The notes under the pieces are model-generated. The model searched no databases, was not told the DNA's origin, and was given only the letters and a program-made list of their open reading frames with translations. A stretch of DNA of 64,000 nt from Pseudomonadota bacterium (GTDB taxonomy: Bacteria; Pseudomonadota; Gammaproteobacteria; Steroidobacterales; Steroidobacteraceae). Positions 35,655-44,218 of this stretch are shown here, piece after piece. Within the stretch, counting starts at the first letter, position 1. The number at the start of each line of letters is the position of its first letter. Position numbers and translations under genes: made by a program. The stretch is from the NCBI GenBank assembly GCA_023423065.1, contig JAFAGC010000057.1, forward strand, positions 1 to 64,000. Reading direction: 5' to 3'.

Positions 35655-36863
35655 TTATGGGCGTTGATTGCCGGCGAGGATCTCCCGCCGCGCCTCGGCA
35701 TCGAAGCCGAGAGATTCGAGAATGGATTCGCTGTCCTCGCCGGCGCGCGGCGGCGGCTCGTCGATGTGCGGCGAGTCCTGGCTGAACTTGAATCCCGCGT
35801 TCACGATTTCCACGCTCTTCCGGTCGGGCAGCCCGGATACCTCGAGCGGAATGCGGATGCCGCGTTCGTCGAGGCCCTGCAGGTTCACGGCTTCGCCCAC
35901 GTCGCGGACCATCCCGCACGGAACGCCGGCGGCGCTCAGTTGCTGCTCCCACGAGGCCGCGGGTTGCGTGGCGAACACGGCCTCGAGCTCCGCACGCATC
36001 TCGCCGCTGTGCTTGCGGCGCAGATCGGGGGTGACGAATCGCGGATCGGCCAGCCAGCGCTCGCACTTGAGCGCGCGCGCCAGCGCGTCGAACTGCCCCT
36101 GTTGCACGACACCGAGCGAAATCTGCCGCCCGTCGGACGCCTCGAAGACCGCGGAGGTCGGCTGCCCGCTGTAGCCGATGTTGCCGGTGCGCTCGAGCGT
36201 CTTGCCCGTGACCAGGTAGGGCACCACGGCGGAAGTCATGAACGCGATCGCCGCGTCGAACATCGCGACGTCGATGTGTTCGCCCGCGCCGGTGCGGTCC
36301 CGGCGCAGCAGCGCCGCGAGGATCGCGAAGGCCGCGGTCTGTCCGGTCAGCGTGTCGACCACGGGGAAACCCACGCGCATCGGGCCGTCGCCGTTCTCGC
36401 CGCTCAGCGACATCATGCCGCTCGTGGCCTGCACGATGTTGTCGATGGCCGGCCAGTCGCGCCGCGGACTCGACTGCCCGTATCCGGACACCGAGCAGTA
36501 AACCAGGCGCGGCTGCAGCCCGCGCACGCTTTCGTAATCGAGTCCGAGGCGCGCCATCACGCCCGGGCGAAAGTTCTCGAGTACGACGTCCGCGGTCGAG
36601 ATGAGTCTGCGCACCGCGGCGACGGCGGGCGGATGCTTGAGATTCAGCGTCATCGACTTCTTGCCGGCATTGACCGCGATGAAGGCGGGCGACATGCCGT
36701 CGTAGCGGCGATCCGGCCCGTAGTTGCGCATCGCGTCGCCGATCCCGGGCGCTTCGATCTTGATCACCTCGGCGCCGAGCAGGCGCAGCAGGTGCGAGGC
36801 GTACGGGCCCGCCATCACGTGGCTGAAATCGACGACCCGGATACCGGCCAGTGCACTGCTCAT
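35655..36863 (-). CDS. CaiB/BaiF-type (class III) CoA-transferase
   Basis: 402-residue family III CoA-transferase moving CoA between carboxylic acids. Motifs: RVVDFSHVMAGPYAS, LGAEVIKIEAP, VVLENFRPGVM, and the catalytic aspartate Asp170 in GFPVVDTLTG. Its ATG overlaps the dctP stop (ATGA). It would activate the imported acid to a CoA ester before dehydration, as FldA does in phenyllactate metabolism (known for that pathway, inferred here). Confidence 0.87.
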   Translation of the reverse strand: MSSALAGIRVVDFSHVMAGPYASHLLRLLGAEVIKIEAPGIGDAMRNYGPDRRYDGMSPAFIAVNAGKKSMTLNLKHPPAVAAVRRLISTADVVLENFRPGVMARLGLDYESVRGLQPRLVYCSVSGYGQSSPRRDWPAIDNIVQATSGMMSLSGENGDGPMRVGFPVVDTLTGQTAAFAILAALLRRDRTGAGEHIDVAMFDAAIAFMTSAVVPYLVTGKTLERTGNIGYSGQPTSAVFEASDGRQISLGVVQQGQFDALARALKCERWLADPRFVTPDLRRKHSGEMRAELEAVFATQPAASWEQQLSAAGVPCGMVRDVGEAVNLQGLDERGIRIPLEVSGLPDRKSVEIVNAGFKFSQDSPHIDEPPPRAGEDSESILESLGFDAEARREILAGNQRP

Positions 36864-37909
36864 TCGCGTTCTCCAGGGCATTCGACCGCGCCGCCGTCCG
36901 CGCGCGCGACGACCTCGCGCGCATAGCGGAACAGTCGCAGGCCGTCGAATCCGTAGCGGCTCGCGCGGCGCGCGTTGCGCTCGGCGACTTCGTTGTAGAC
37001 CTCGAGGAAGCGGCGGGTGTCCTCGTCGGAAAGGGTGTTGAACGTCACGTCGTGATCGCGTCCGGCGATTTCGCCGGCGACCTGCGCGCGCTGCAGCTGC
37101 TCGTCGAGGGCGTGTTCCCACACGGCCACGCTCTCCTCGAGAATGCCCCGCTCCTCGTCGGTGAGGCTCTGCCAGCGGTGCAGCCCGATCGCGCGCGCGG
37201 CATACGCGCCGCGCGGCACGTGCATGGAGGTGAAGTAGCTCGAAACCTCGGCGAAGTGCAGCGAGCGCAGCGTGTCCGCCGGCGCGATGACGCCATCGAG
37301 GACTCCCTTGGCGAGCGCGGAGTACACCGCGCCCATCGGCATGTCGACCGGATCGGCGCCGAAACGACGCAGCACGTCGAGCAACTCCGCGGGCGCGCGC
37401 AGCCGCAGGCCCTGCAGGTCCTCGAGCGTGCGCACCGGCCGGTTGCGCGTGACGACGCCGGGCAGGTTGCCGCCCTGCACGGCGAGCACCACCATGCCGT
37501 CCAGTTCGCGCGCGAACTGCGGATCGGCGCGCTCGAGGCAGCGATACAGCGCCACCTGCTGCGGAATCGTGGTGAGCCCGGCGTAGAAGGCCGCCTGCAC
37601 GTGGATCATGTGCGCGCCGCCGCGCGCGTAGATAGGCGTGATGAGCCCGATGTCCACCACGCCGTGGCGAATCTCGGTCATCGAATGTTCCGACGACAAC
37701 ACGGATCCCGACCAGTACGGCTTGATTTGCATCCGCCCGCCCGAGCGCTCGGCGATCCACTCCATCCACGCGATGTCCGCGCGGCTGAACGGATGCGCCG
37801 GACTGTACTGCGAGGCGTAGGTCAGCACGGTGACGCCGGTGGGCGGCTGCTCGCGCGCGCAGCCGGCAGCGAGCAGGCAGAGCGTCAACCACACGCCACG
37901 GAGCTTCAT
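36860..37909 (-). CDS. TRAP transporter substrate-binding protein (DctP family), lipoprotein
   Basis: 349 residues. The N-terminus is a lipoprotein signal with lipobox LAAGC rather than the cleaved signal usual for DctP. Core DctP pattern: YSPAHPFSRADIAWMEWIAE, then SEHSMTEIRHGVVDIGLI, then GVLDGVIAPADTLRS. It binds an organic acid and hands it to the DctQM membrane parts encoded five and six genes upstream in the same operon. The anchored form may keep the binder at the inner membrane. Starts within the stop of the previous gene (ATGA). Confidence 0.85.
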   Translation of the reverse strand: MKLRGVWLTLCLLAAGCAREQPPTGVTVLTYASQYSPAHPFSRADIAWMEWIAERSGGRMQIKPYWSGSVLSSEHSMTEIRHGVVDIGLITPIYARGGAHMIHVQAAFYAGLTTIPQQVALYRCLERADPQFARELDGMVVLAVQGGNLPGVVTRNRPVRTLEDLQGLRLRAPAELLDVLRRFGADPVDMPMGAVYSALAKGVLDGVIAPADTLRSLHFAEVSSYFTSMHVPRGAYAARAIGLHRWQSLTDEERGILEESVAVWEHALDEQLQRAQVAGEIAGRDHDVTFNTLSDEDTRRFLEVYNEVAERNARRASRYGFDGLRLFRYAREVVARADGGAVECPGERE

Positions 37910-39183
37910 ATCAGGCCCCTCGAGCGCAGGAACTCCGCGACGTGCTCGACCATGCGTTCGTGGTTCCATTCCTTGGCGTCCACCATGTCGGCGGACAGAC
38001 GCAACACGGGCACGCCCGCGGCCTCGAGCGCGTGCTGCGTGAGCAGCGTGCCGGACTGCGAAATGCGGTTGTCCGGCGGCACCAGCACGACGGCCGCATC
38101 GATCCCGCAGCGTTCGGCCTCGTGCACCATCCAGCCGTTCATCCACGGCGGCAGGTGCAGCACCTCGTTCATGGAACACACGCGGCTCGCGAGCGCGTGC
38201 ATCGGCTTGTCCTTGAGCGCGCGGATGTACTGCGGTCCGGCGAACGGCATGTACATCGACCAGACGAACACGGCGCCGTAGCGGTCTTCGAGCGCGCTGT
38301 AGAAACCGGGGTCGTGCCAGAGCCCGGCGCCGATCCACATGAGCCGCACCCGTTCGTTGCTGCTCGCGCCGATGCCCTGCGCGACGCGTTCGGCCACCTC
38401 GTCGCGGAAGCGGCGCGCATGCGCGATGGCCCAGGCCGAACCGCGGTGCCATTGCGGGATCATCGTGTTGGGCATCTGGTCGGCGATCGAAACGGGGCAG
38501 GGGCGCGCCGAGCCCACCAGGCGCGCGGCTTCCGCGATGTAGCCTTCCTGCTCGTTGACGCCTTCCATGAGCGCGTGGAATTTCTCCTCGTCGAAACGGC
38601 GGCCCGTGCGTTTCTCGAGCAGATCGATGAGCGCGCGCATCTCGTTGACCAGTAGTTCGATGCGGCGCGGTTCGTACAACTCTTCCCAGTTCTCGTTCGA
38701 GCGCAGGAACCATTCGGGATCCTTGTGCATCCAGCCGGGCGCTTCGAGCGGGAAGAACTCGCTGCCCAGCGCCTCGGCCCACTGGCCGAACACGTGGCGG
38801 ATGCATTCGCAGGTGAGTCGGGCCACGAGCACGGTCGGCTTCGGCAATCCGCCCCAGGGCGCGGTCGCCGGATCGTTGTCGAGCGTGCAGGCGAGCCCGA
38901 GCGAGCAGTAACGGCAGCTGTTGCCGGGATAACCGAGCTTGTCGAGCACCGCGAAGTAACGCGGCGAAAGTTGTTTGGCCGAGATGTAGGCGGACCACCA
39001 CTGGTTGCTGATCAGCGGTATGTCGAGCGCGTGGAAGATCTCGTGCGGCGTGTCGGCCTGCGCGATCGCGAACGGTTCGCCGTTGTCGATCACGCGCCGG
39101 CGCAGGTCCGCGACGAATTGCCGTTGGTGCGCGGTCGCGTCGGCCGTGCAGGCGAGATCCTTGCGGCTGCGTTGTCCGCTCAC
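37906..39183 (-). CDS. 2-hydroxyacyl-CoA dehydratase family subunit (HgdB/BcrB-like), larger
   Basis: 425 residues. Family features: HALDIPLISNQWWSAY, KLGYPGNSCRYCSLGL, LPKPTVLVARLTCECIRHVFG and the terminal GVPVLRLSADMVD...HERMVEHVAEFL pattern. Members use an FeS cluster and radical ketyl chemistry to dehydrate 2-hydroxyacyl-CoA or reduce aromatic CoA esters. Cys90, Cys93, Cys99, Cys125 and Cys127 are present. The segment before GVPVLRL, where relatives usually carry another Cys, reads PPDNRISQ. GTG start overlaps the double CaiB stop. No ATP-dependent activator (HgdC/FldI) is encoded in the window. Confidence 0.75.
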   Translation of the reverse strand: MSGQRSRKDLACTADATAHQRQFVADLRRRVIDNGEPFAIAQADTPHEIFHALDIPLISNQWWSAYISAKQLSPRYFAVLDKLGYPGNSCRYCSLGLACTLDNDPATAPWGGLPKPTVLVARLTCECIRHVFGQWAEALGSEFFPLEAPGWMHKDPEWFLRSNENWEELYEPRRIELLVNEMRALIDLLEKRTGRRFDEEKFHALMEGVNEQEGYIAEAARLVGSARPCPVSIADQMPNTMIPQWHRGSAWAIAHARRFRDEVAERVAQGIGASSNERVRLMWIGAGLWHDPGFYSALEDRYGAVFVWSMYMPFAGPQYIRALKDKPMHALASRVCSMNEVLHLPPWMNGWMVHEAERCGIDAAVVLVPPDNRISQSGTLLTQHALEAAGVPVLRLSADMVDAKEWNHERMVEHVAEFLRSRGLI

Positions 39184-41345
39184 TTGAAGACTCCCAGTTG
39201 CTCGAGCTCGGCCAGGCGAGATTCGGACACGCCGCAGATCTCGCGGGCGATGCGTGCGTTGTGCTCGCCCATGTTGGGCGCGCGGAACGGAACGCCGCCC
39301 GCGCGCGAAAAATCGATCGGTGTGCGCATGTGCCCGAACTCGCCGAGCAGCGGATGCGGCAGCAGGACCAGCGCGCCGCGCGCGCGGATCTGCGGGTCGC
39401 GTTCGAAGAGGTCCGCCATGTCCTGCACGGCGCCGGCCGCGATGCCCATGTCCTGCAGGTATTCGGTGGCCTCGGTGTCGGTGCGCGCCGCGCACCAGGC
39501 GGACAGCGCCGCCGCGCGCGTGGCCGCGTCGGCGGCGGCGAGTTGCTCGGAGCGCGCGAATGCCTGCCATTGGTCCGAGGTGTGGAACGTGATGGCGATC
39601 CAGCGGTCCGCGTCGCGGGTTCCGTAGACGCCCTGGTGGAAGATACGCGGATCGGAGTTGCCGGGACGCGAGGCCGACGCGCCCGGCAGGAACGCGTCGC
39701 GCATCTGCTGCACGCACAGTTCATACATCGAGGCGTCGATGTGGCAGCCGCGCCGATGCGTGTCGCGATGCTCGAGCGCCGCGATCACCGCGGCGGCCAT
39801 CGCGAAGGGCAGGATCACGTCGCCATAGGGCGCCGCGCTCGGGATCACCGGCGCGCGGTCGGGCCAGCCGGTGAGATAGGTGCGTCCGCTCAGTGCCGCG
39901 CCGGTGCCGTCGACGCCCCAGCTCTTCGCGAGCGGGCCGGTCTGTCCGTATACGCTGCCGGACACCATGATCAGGCCGGGATTGCGTTCCGCCAGGCGCG
40001 GATAATCGAGGCCTAACTTCTCGAGCGTGCCGGGCGAGAAGTTCTCGACCACGACATCGGCCCAGTCGATCAGCGGATCGAGCAGTTCGCGGCTCGCGGG
40101 CTGCTTGAGATCGAGCGACAGGCTGAGTTTCGAGGTGTTGAGATGCGCGAACCACGGCTTGTCGTCGAGGTTGCCGGCGCGCGAGGCGCTCACCTGGACG
40201 TCGAGCCGCGACAGGCACGGACGCGTGCGCGATTCGAGCTTGACGATCTGCGCGCCGAGGTCGCCCAGGGTCTTGGTGGTGATGGAGCCGACCAGCGCCC
40301 AGGAAAAATCGAGCACGCGCACGCCGGACAGTGGGCCGCGCGTTGCGACGCTGGAACGCGCGGCGGGCGCCGGCGCCGTTCGTGGCGCGGAAATGACCTT
40401 GAGGAAGCGGCCCGGTTCGCGGCCTGTAGGCGTGTCGCGCCAGAAGCCGCGCGCCTCGAGGTGCGGATCCGCGAGCACGTCGGCCGGCGTGGCGACGACC
40501 GTCGCGTTGATGCCGCGACGCCGGCCTTCGTCGGCGATCTCGGCGCAGGTGCGGGTCTTGAAGAAAGCATCGATGGCCGATTCCCAGCGCGCGCGCGTCG
40601 CCGGATCGAGCGTCGAGCGGTTGTACGTTTCCCAGTTCACGCCCGCGAGCGGATTGTCGACGCCGCAGGCGTCCATCCAGTCGCTGAGACCCTGGTTCGC
40701 GGGCGCGCCGAAACGTCCGGTCATGAGCGAGTGAAAGCAGTATCCGTCCTTCAACTCCCAGATGCAGCGCACGGTCGCGCGGCCGTAGTTGAGCGCGCCA
40801 CCGGCGCGGCCCAGCAGGCGGCGGTCGAATTGCCACACCAGCGCGCCGTTCACGTTGCGGGAAAACGCGACTTCCTGCGTCGAGATGTCGACGTGTTGTC
40901 CCAGTCCGCTGCGGCGGCGCTCGGCCAGCGCGGCCAGCGCGCCGACCGCGGCGACCATGTCCGCGTGGAATTCGCAGGCATCGAGCGCCTCCTTGACCGG
41001 CGGGCGATCGAGATCGCCGACCAGGCGCAGGGTACCGCCCGTCGCCGAGGCGACGAGCTCCGATCCGCGCCAGTGCCGGCGCGGGCCCGAACTACCGAAC
41101 GTGCTGACGGACACGTGGACGAGACGCGGATTCGCCGCTTCGATCTGCGCGCGCGAAAGCCCGGTCTCCTCGATGCGCGCGAGCCCGAGATTCTCGATCA
41201 GCAAGTCCACTTCGGCGAGATCCGCGGCGCGCAGCGCCGTGTCGCGGCGGGCGACGTCCGCGCCGAGATCGCGCAGGAAACGCGCGATTGGACTGTCGTA
41301 CGACTGGCCCCACGCGAGGACGCGAATGTTTTCCAGCAGTCTCAT
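39180..41345 (-). CDS. Tandem two-domain CaiB/BaiF CoA-transferase
   Basis: 721 residues made of two class III CoA-transferase domains: domain 1 about 1-320 and domain 2 about 338-721 (SGVRVLDFSWALVGS, VVENFSPGTLEKLGLDY). Domain 2 has the catalytic Asp509 (PYGDVILP). The equivalent position in domain 1 is Glu125 (ACEFHADM), and its N-terminus lacks the usual VLDFS and EVIKIE segments, so domain 1 may be structural. Normal enzymes are dimers of about 400-residue chains, so the fusion could work as a built-in heterodimer. ATG at 41345 overlaps the upstream stop. Confidence 0.83.
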   Translation of the reverse strand: MRLLENIRVLAWGQSYDSPIARFLRDLGADVARRDTALRAADLAEVDLLIENLGLARIEETGLSRAQIEAANPRLVHVSVSTFGSSGPRRHWRGSELVASATGGTLRLVGDLDRPPVKEALDACEFHADMVAAVGALAALAERRRSGLGQHVDISTQEVAFSRNVNGALVWQFDRRLLGRAGGALNYGRATVRCIWELKDGYCFHSLMTGRFGAPANQGLSDWMDACGVDNPLAGVNWETYNRSTLDPATRARWESAIDAFFKTRTCAEIADEGRRRGINATVVATPADVLADPHLEARGFWRDTPTGREPGRFLKVISAPRTAPAPAARSSVATRGPLSGVRVLDFSWALVGSITTKTLGDLGAQIVKLESRTRPCLSRLDVQVSASRAGNLDDKPWFAHLNTSKLSLSLDLKQPASRELLDPLIDWADVVVENFSPGTLEKLGLDYPRLAERNPGLIMVSGSVYGQTGPLAKSWGVDGTGAALSGRTYLTGWPDRAPVIPSAAPYGDVILPFAMAAAVIAALEHRDTHRRGCHIDASMYELCVQQMRDAFLPGASASRPGNSDPRIFHQGVYGTRDADRWIAITFHTSDQWQAFARSEQLAAADAATRAAALSAWCAARTDTEATEYLQDMGIAAGAVQDMADLFERDPQIRARGALVLLPHPLLGEFGHMRTPIDFSRAGGVPFRAPNMGEHNARIAREICGVSESRLAELEQLGVFK

Positions 41346-42436
41346 GAGGATTTCCGCAGCTCGCGCATGAAATGCATCACCTGTGTCACCACCGCGGCCG
41401 AGATCGCGGGCGACTGGCGGGCGAGCAGCAATGCCGGCACGCCGGCCTCGCGCAGAGCGTGCATCTGGCGCGCGATCTCCCAGGGCAGCGCTTCGTCCTG
41501 TTCGCTCAGCCAGACGAGCACGGCGTCGGCGCGCTGATCGAGCGCGTTGTCGGCGAGCCAGCGCGCGTTCCGGCGCATGGCGAGCGCGGGCGATTGGAAC
41601 CGTCGGGCTTCTTCGGCGATCGCCGCGAGCGGTTCGCGCTCGCCGCGCTCCGCCGCGCCCGACGCCTCGGTGAGTTCGAGCACCACGGATGCGCCGCAGG
41701 CTTCGACGGCCAGGTGCAGCTGATCGTCGGGCGGCGGATCGCCGGCGAGCACCACGCGCTTCGGCAGGTGCAGCAGCGAGGCCTGCGCGAGCCACTGCCG
41801 CGCGCCTTCGTCGAAGGATTCGCGCCAGTCGCAGCCCGCGGCGCAATCGAACGACCATGCGTCGCTGCCGCGCAGCGGCGCGGGCAGCTGGCGCTGGGTC
41901 TTCACGGCCTCGACGAGCTCCGCGCGCCGCCGCACGCGGCCCATCGCCGCTTCGAGTCTTTCCGGTGCGCTGCCGAGTTGCGTCGCGAGCAATCGCGTGG
42001 AGTCGAGCGTGTGTTCGAAGCTCATCGCGCGGTCGAGGCCCGCGATGTCGTAGAGCAGGGGCCGCGGACCCGCGCAAACGCCGCGGCGTTGCAGCTCGCA
42101 GACGTAGTAGTAGAGCCGCTGCGAGCTGTCGTCGCCGCGCGAGAAGATCACCGCGTCGAGATGGTCGAGCGACTTGTTCAGCCACTGCTCCGCGATCGAA
42201 CGCAGCGCGGGCGCGAACGACGACTCCACGAACCGGTCCGCGCCGGGTGTCGGTGCGTCCGCGACTCCACGCAGCCGCACCGGCAGCGCATTCGCCGCGA
42301 GGATCAGCGCCACCGGTATGTCGCCGCCGACAAATCCGACGACACGCCGGCCGCTCGCGGCCGCATCGCGCGCCACGCGCTGCGGATCGCGCCGCAGGCC
42401 AACTAACGAGTTCGCGAATCCGTCGGCGGTGTTCAT
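41342..42436 (-). CDS. 2-hydroxyacyl-CoA dehydratase family subunit, smaller
   Basis: 364 residues of the HgdA/BcrC-like family: RRVVGFVGGDIPVALILAA and ALPVRLRG near the start, AVIFSRGDDSSQRLYYYVCELQ (about 96-116). Relatives of the dehydratase type often have a Cys-Asp in the last motif; here it is Gly-Asp-Asp, so cluster binding by this subunit is doubtful. It lies 4 bp after dctM and overlaps the double CaiB start, so it is clearly in the operon. It presumably pairs with the 425-residue subunit. Confidence 0.7.
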   Translation of the reverse strand: MNTADGFANSLVGLRRDPQRVARDAAASGRRVVGFVGGDIPVALILAANALPVRLRGVADAPTPGADRFVESSFAPALRSIAEQWLNKSLDHLDAVIFSRGDDSSQRLYYYVCELQRRGVCAGPRPLLYDIAGLDRAMSFEHTLDSTRLLATQLGSAPERLEAAMGRVRRRAELVEAVKTQRQLPAPLRGSDAWSFDCAAGCDWRESFDEGARQWLAQASLLHLPKRVVLAGDPPPDDQLHLAVEACGASVVLELTEASGAAERGEREPLAAIAEEARRFQSPALAMRRNARWLADNALDQRADAVLVWLSEQDEALPWEIARQMHALREAGVPALLLARQSPAISAAVVTQVMHFMRELRKSS

Positions 42437-42440
42437 CGGT

Positions 42441-43730
42441 TCAGTCCAGCCACATGGGCAGCGCGAGAGCCATGCCGGGAATCGCGATCAGCATCGCGAG
42501 GTGCACGAAATCGGCCGCGAGAAACGGCAACACGCCCTTGAACACGCGGCCGATCGAGATGTCGGGCGCGATGCTGTGCATGACGTACAGGTTGATGCCG
42601 ATCGGCGGATGCACGAAGCCGATCTCCATCGTGCGCACGAAGAAGATGCCGAACCAGATCGGCGAGATGCCGAGCGCGGTGGTGATCGGCAGCAGGATCG
42701 GCGCGGTCAGCAGCATGAGCGCGAGACCGTCGAGCACCGAGCCCAGCAGCAGCAACAGGATGGCGATCGCGATGACGGTTACCGTGGGTCCGCTGTTCAT
42801 GCCATACACGAGCGCGGCAATCTGCTCGGCGAGGCCCGTGAAACTCATGAAGGCGGCGAAGATCAGCGCGCCGATGATGACCACGTACAACATGCCGCTG
42901 GTCCGCAGCGTGAGCGCGAGCGCCTCGCAGAACGTGCTCCAGGTCAGGCGTTTGCGTACCGCGCACAGGATCAGCGACAGCGAGGCGCCGATCGACGCCG
43001 CCTCGGTGGGCGTGAACCAGCCCACCGCGATGCCGATGAGCACGATCGCCACCATCGTCACGAGGTCGAGCACGCGCAGGACGGCCGCGCCGCGGTCGCG
43101 CCACGATACGCGTTCCGAGGGGGGCGCGATGGCGGGGCGGATCCGGCACAGCAGCACGATCACCGTCATGTAGAGCAGTGCCTGCGTGATCACGGGAATG
43201 ATCGCCGCCGTGAACAACGTGCCGATGGATTGCTCGGCGATGATGCCGAACACGATGAGCGCGCCGGAGGGTGGCGTGAGCGAGCCGAGCGTTCCGCCGG
43301 CGGCCACCGAGCCGGCCGCGAAGGCGGACGAATATCCGCGCCGGCGCATCTCGGGCAGGCCGATCTGTCCCATCGTCGCGGCGGTCGCGAGGCTCGAGCC
43401 GCTCACGGCGCCGAACCCGGCGCATCCGGCGATCGTCGCGAGCGCCATGCCGCCGCGGCGGTGTCCGACCATGCTGGCCGCCGCGCTGAAGAAATCGCGG
43501 CTCGCGCCCGCGGCGAAGCAGAAATTGGCCATGAGCAGGAACAGCGGCAACACGCCGAGCTCCACGCGGGTCACCGTTTCGAAGAAGACGACGCTGCTCT
43601 TGATCAGCGCGGGCTCCGGACCGACCAGGATGACCAGGCCGACGAGACCCACGACGCCCATCGCGACGCCGATCGGAACCCCGAGCGCGAGCAGTGCCAG
43701 CAGCGCGCCGACGCCGATTGCGCCGCTCAC
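42441..43730 (-). CDS. TRAP transporter large membrane subunit (DctM family)
   Basis: 429 residues with about 12 membrane segments. DctM signatures: LLFLL-like core around VLPLFLLMANFCFAAG, SGSSLATAATMGQIGLPEM, GGTLGSLTPPSGALIVFG and GFVHPPIGINLYVM. It is the sodium-coupled permease of a tripartite system for carboxylates. A GTG start at 43730 overlaps the DctQ stop (GTGA), so translation is coupled. Confidence 0.9.
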   Translation of the reverse strand: MSGAIGVGALLALLALGVPIGVAMGVVGLVGLVILVGPEPALIKSSVVFFETVTRVELGVLPLFLLMANFCFAAGASRDFFSAAASMVGHRRGGMALATIAGCAGFGAVSGSSLATAATMGQIGLPEMRRRGYSSAFAAGSVAAGGTLGSLTPPSGALIVFGIIAEQSIGTLFTAAIIPVITQALLYMTVIVLLCRIRPAIAPPSERVSWRDRGAAVLRVLDLVTMVAIVLIGIAVGWFTPTEAASIGASLSLILCAVRKRLTWSTFCEALALTLRTSGMLYVVIIGALIFAAFMSFTGLAEQIAALVYGMNSGPTVTVIAIAILLLLLGSVLDGLALMLLTAPILLPITTALGISPIWFGIFFVRTMEIGFVHPPIGINLYVMHSIAPDISIGRVFKGVLPFLAADFVHLAMLIAIPGMALALPMWLD

Positions 43731-44218
43731 TTGGCGTTCTCCGACTGCACTGAGTTCGACCGGAAGGCGAGGCGCAGAAACGCAACCGTCAGCGCGGCCC
43801 CGGTGAGCGCGACCAGGACGCGCAGCGGGCGGAAGGGCAGGCTCAGCACCTCGGATTTCTCGAACGTGTCCCAGTATTCGATCGCGAGCCATGTGCCGCC
43901 CGCGCACATGGCCGCGAAGAACAGTGCCGACAGCACGGAGCCGGCGCGGGCTATCTTCCCGCGCGCGGATGCGGGAAGCCGCTCGGTGAGCATGTGCACG
44001 GCGGCGTGCGCGCCGCGCTGCGTCGCGATCAGCATCGCGGCGCAGGCCGCGGGCACGATCGCCGCCTGTACGAGTTCGATGGCGCCCATGACGGGGACGC
44101 CGATGTGACGCCCGATCACGGCAGTGGCTTCGACCACCATCATGCCGAGCAGGCCGGCGGAGCCCACGTAGAACAGCGGTCCGCGCCGCGTTCCGTTCCG
44201 CGTGTTCACTGTATCCAT
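43727..44218 (-). CDS. TRAP transporter small membrane subunit (DctQ family)
   Basis: 163 residues with four predicted membrane helices (FYVGSAGLLGMMVVEATAV, IELVQAAIVPAACAAMLI, SVLSALFFAAMCAGG, VLVALTGAALTVAFL), the normal DctQ layout. The ATG at 44218 lies inside the 3' end of the capA-like gene (13-bp overlap). It pairs with the adjacent DctM and the downstream lipoprotein DctP, giving a complete tripartite transporter. Confidence 0.85.
   Translation of the reverse strand: MDTVNTRNGTRRGPLFYVGSAGLLGMMVVEATAVIGRHIGVPVMGAIELVQAAIVPAACAAMLIATQRGAHAAVHMLTERLPASARGKIARAGSVLSALFFAAMCAGGTWLAIEYWDTFEKSEVLSLPFRPLRVLVALTGAALTVAFLRLAFRSNSVQSENAK

Noticed and set aside
36860..39724. Long minus-strand frame that looks like a giant fusion ending in DctP
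   Set aside because: Only the part after the ATG at 37909 is real; the upstream part is another frame of the dehydratase gene. The lipoprotein signal marks the start.
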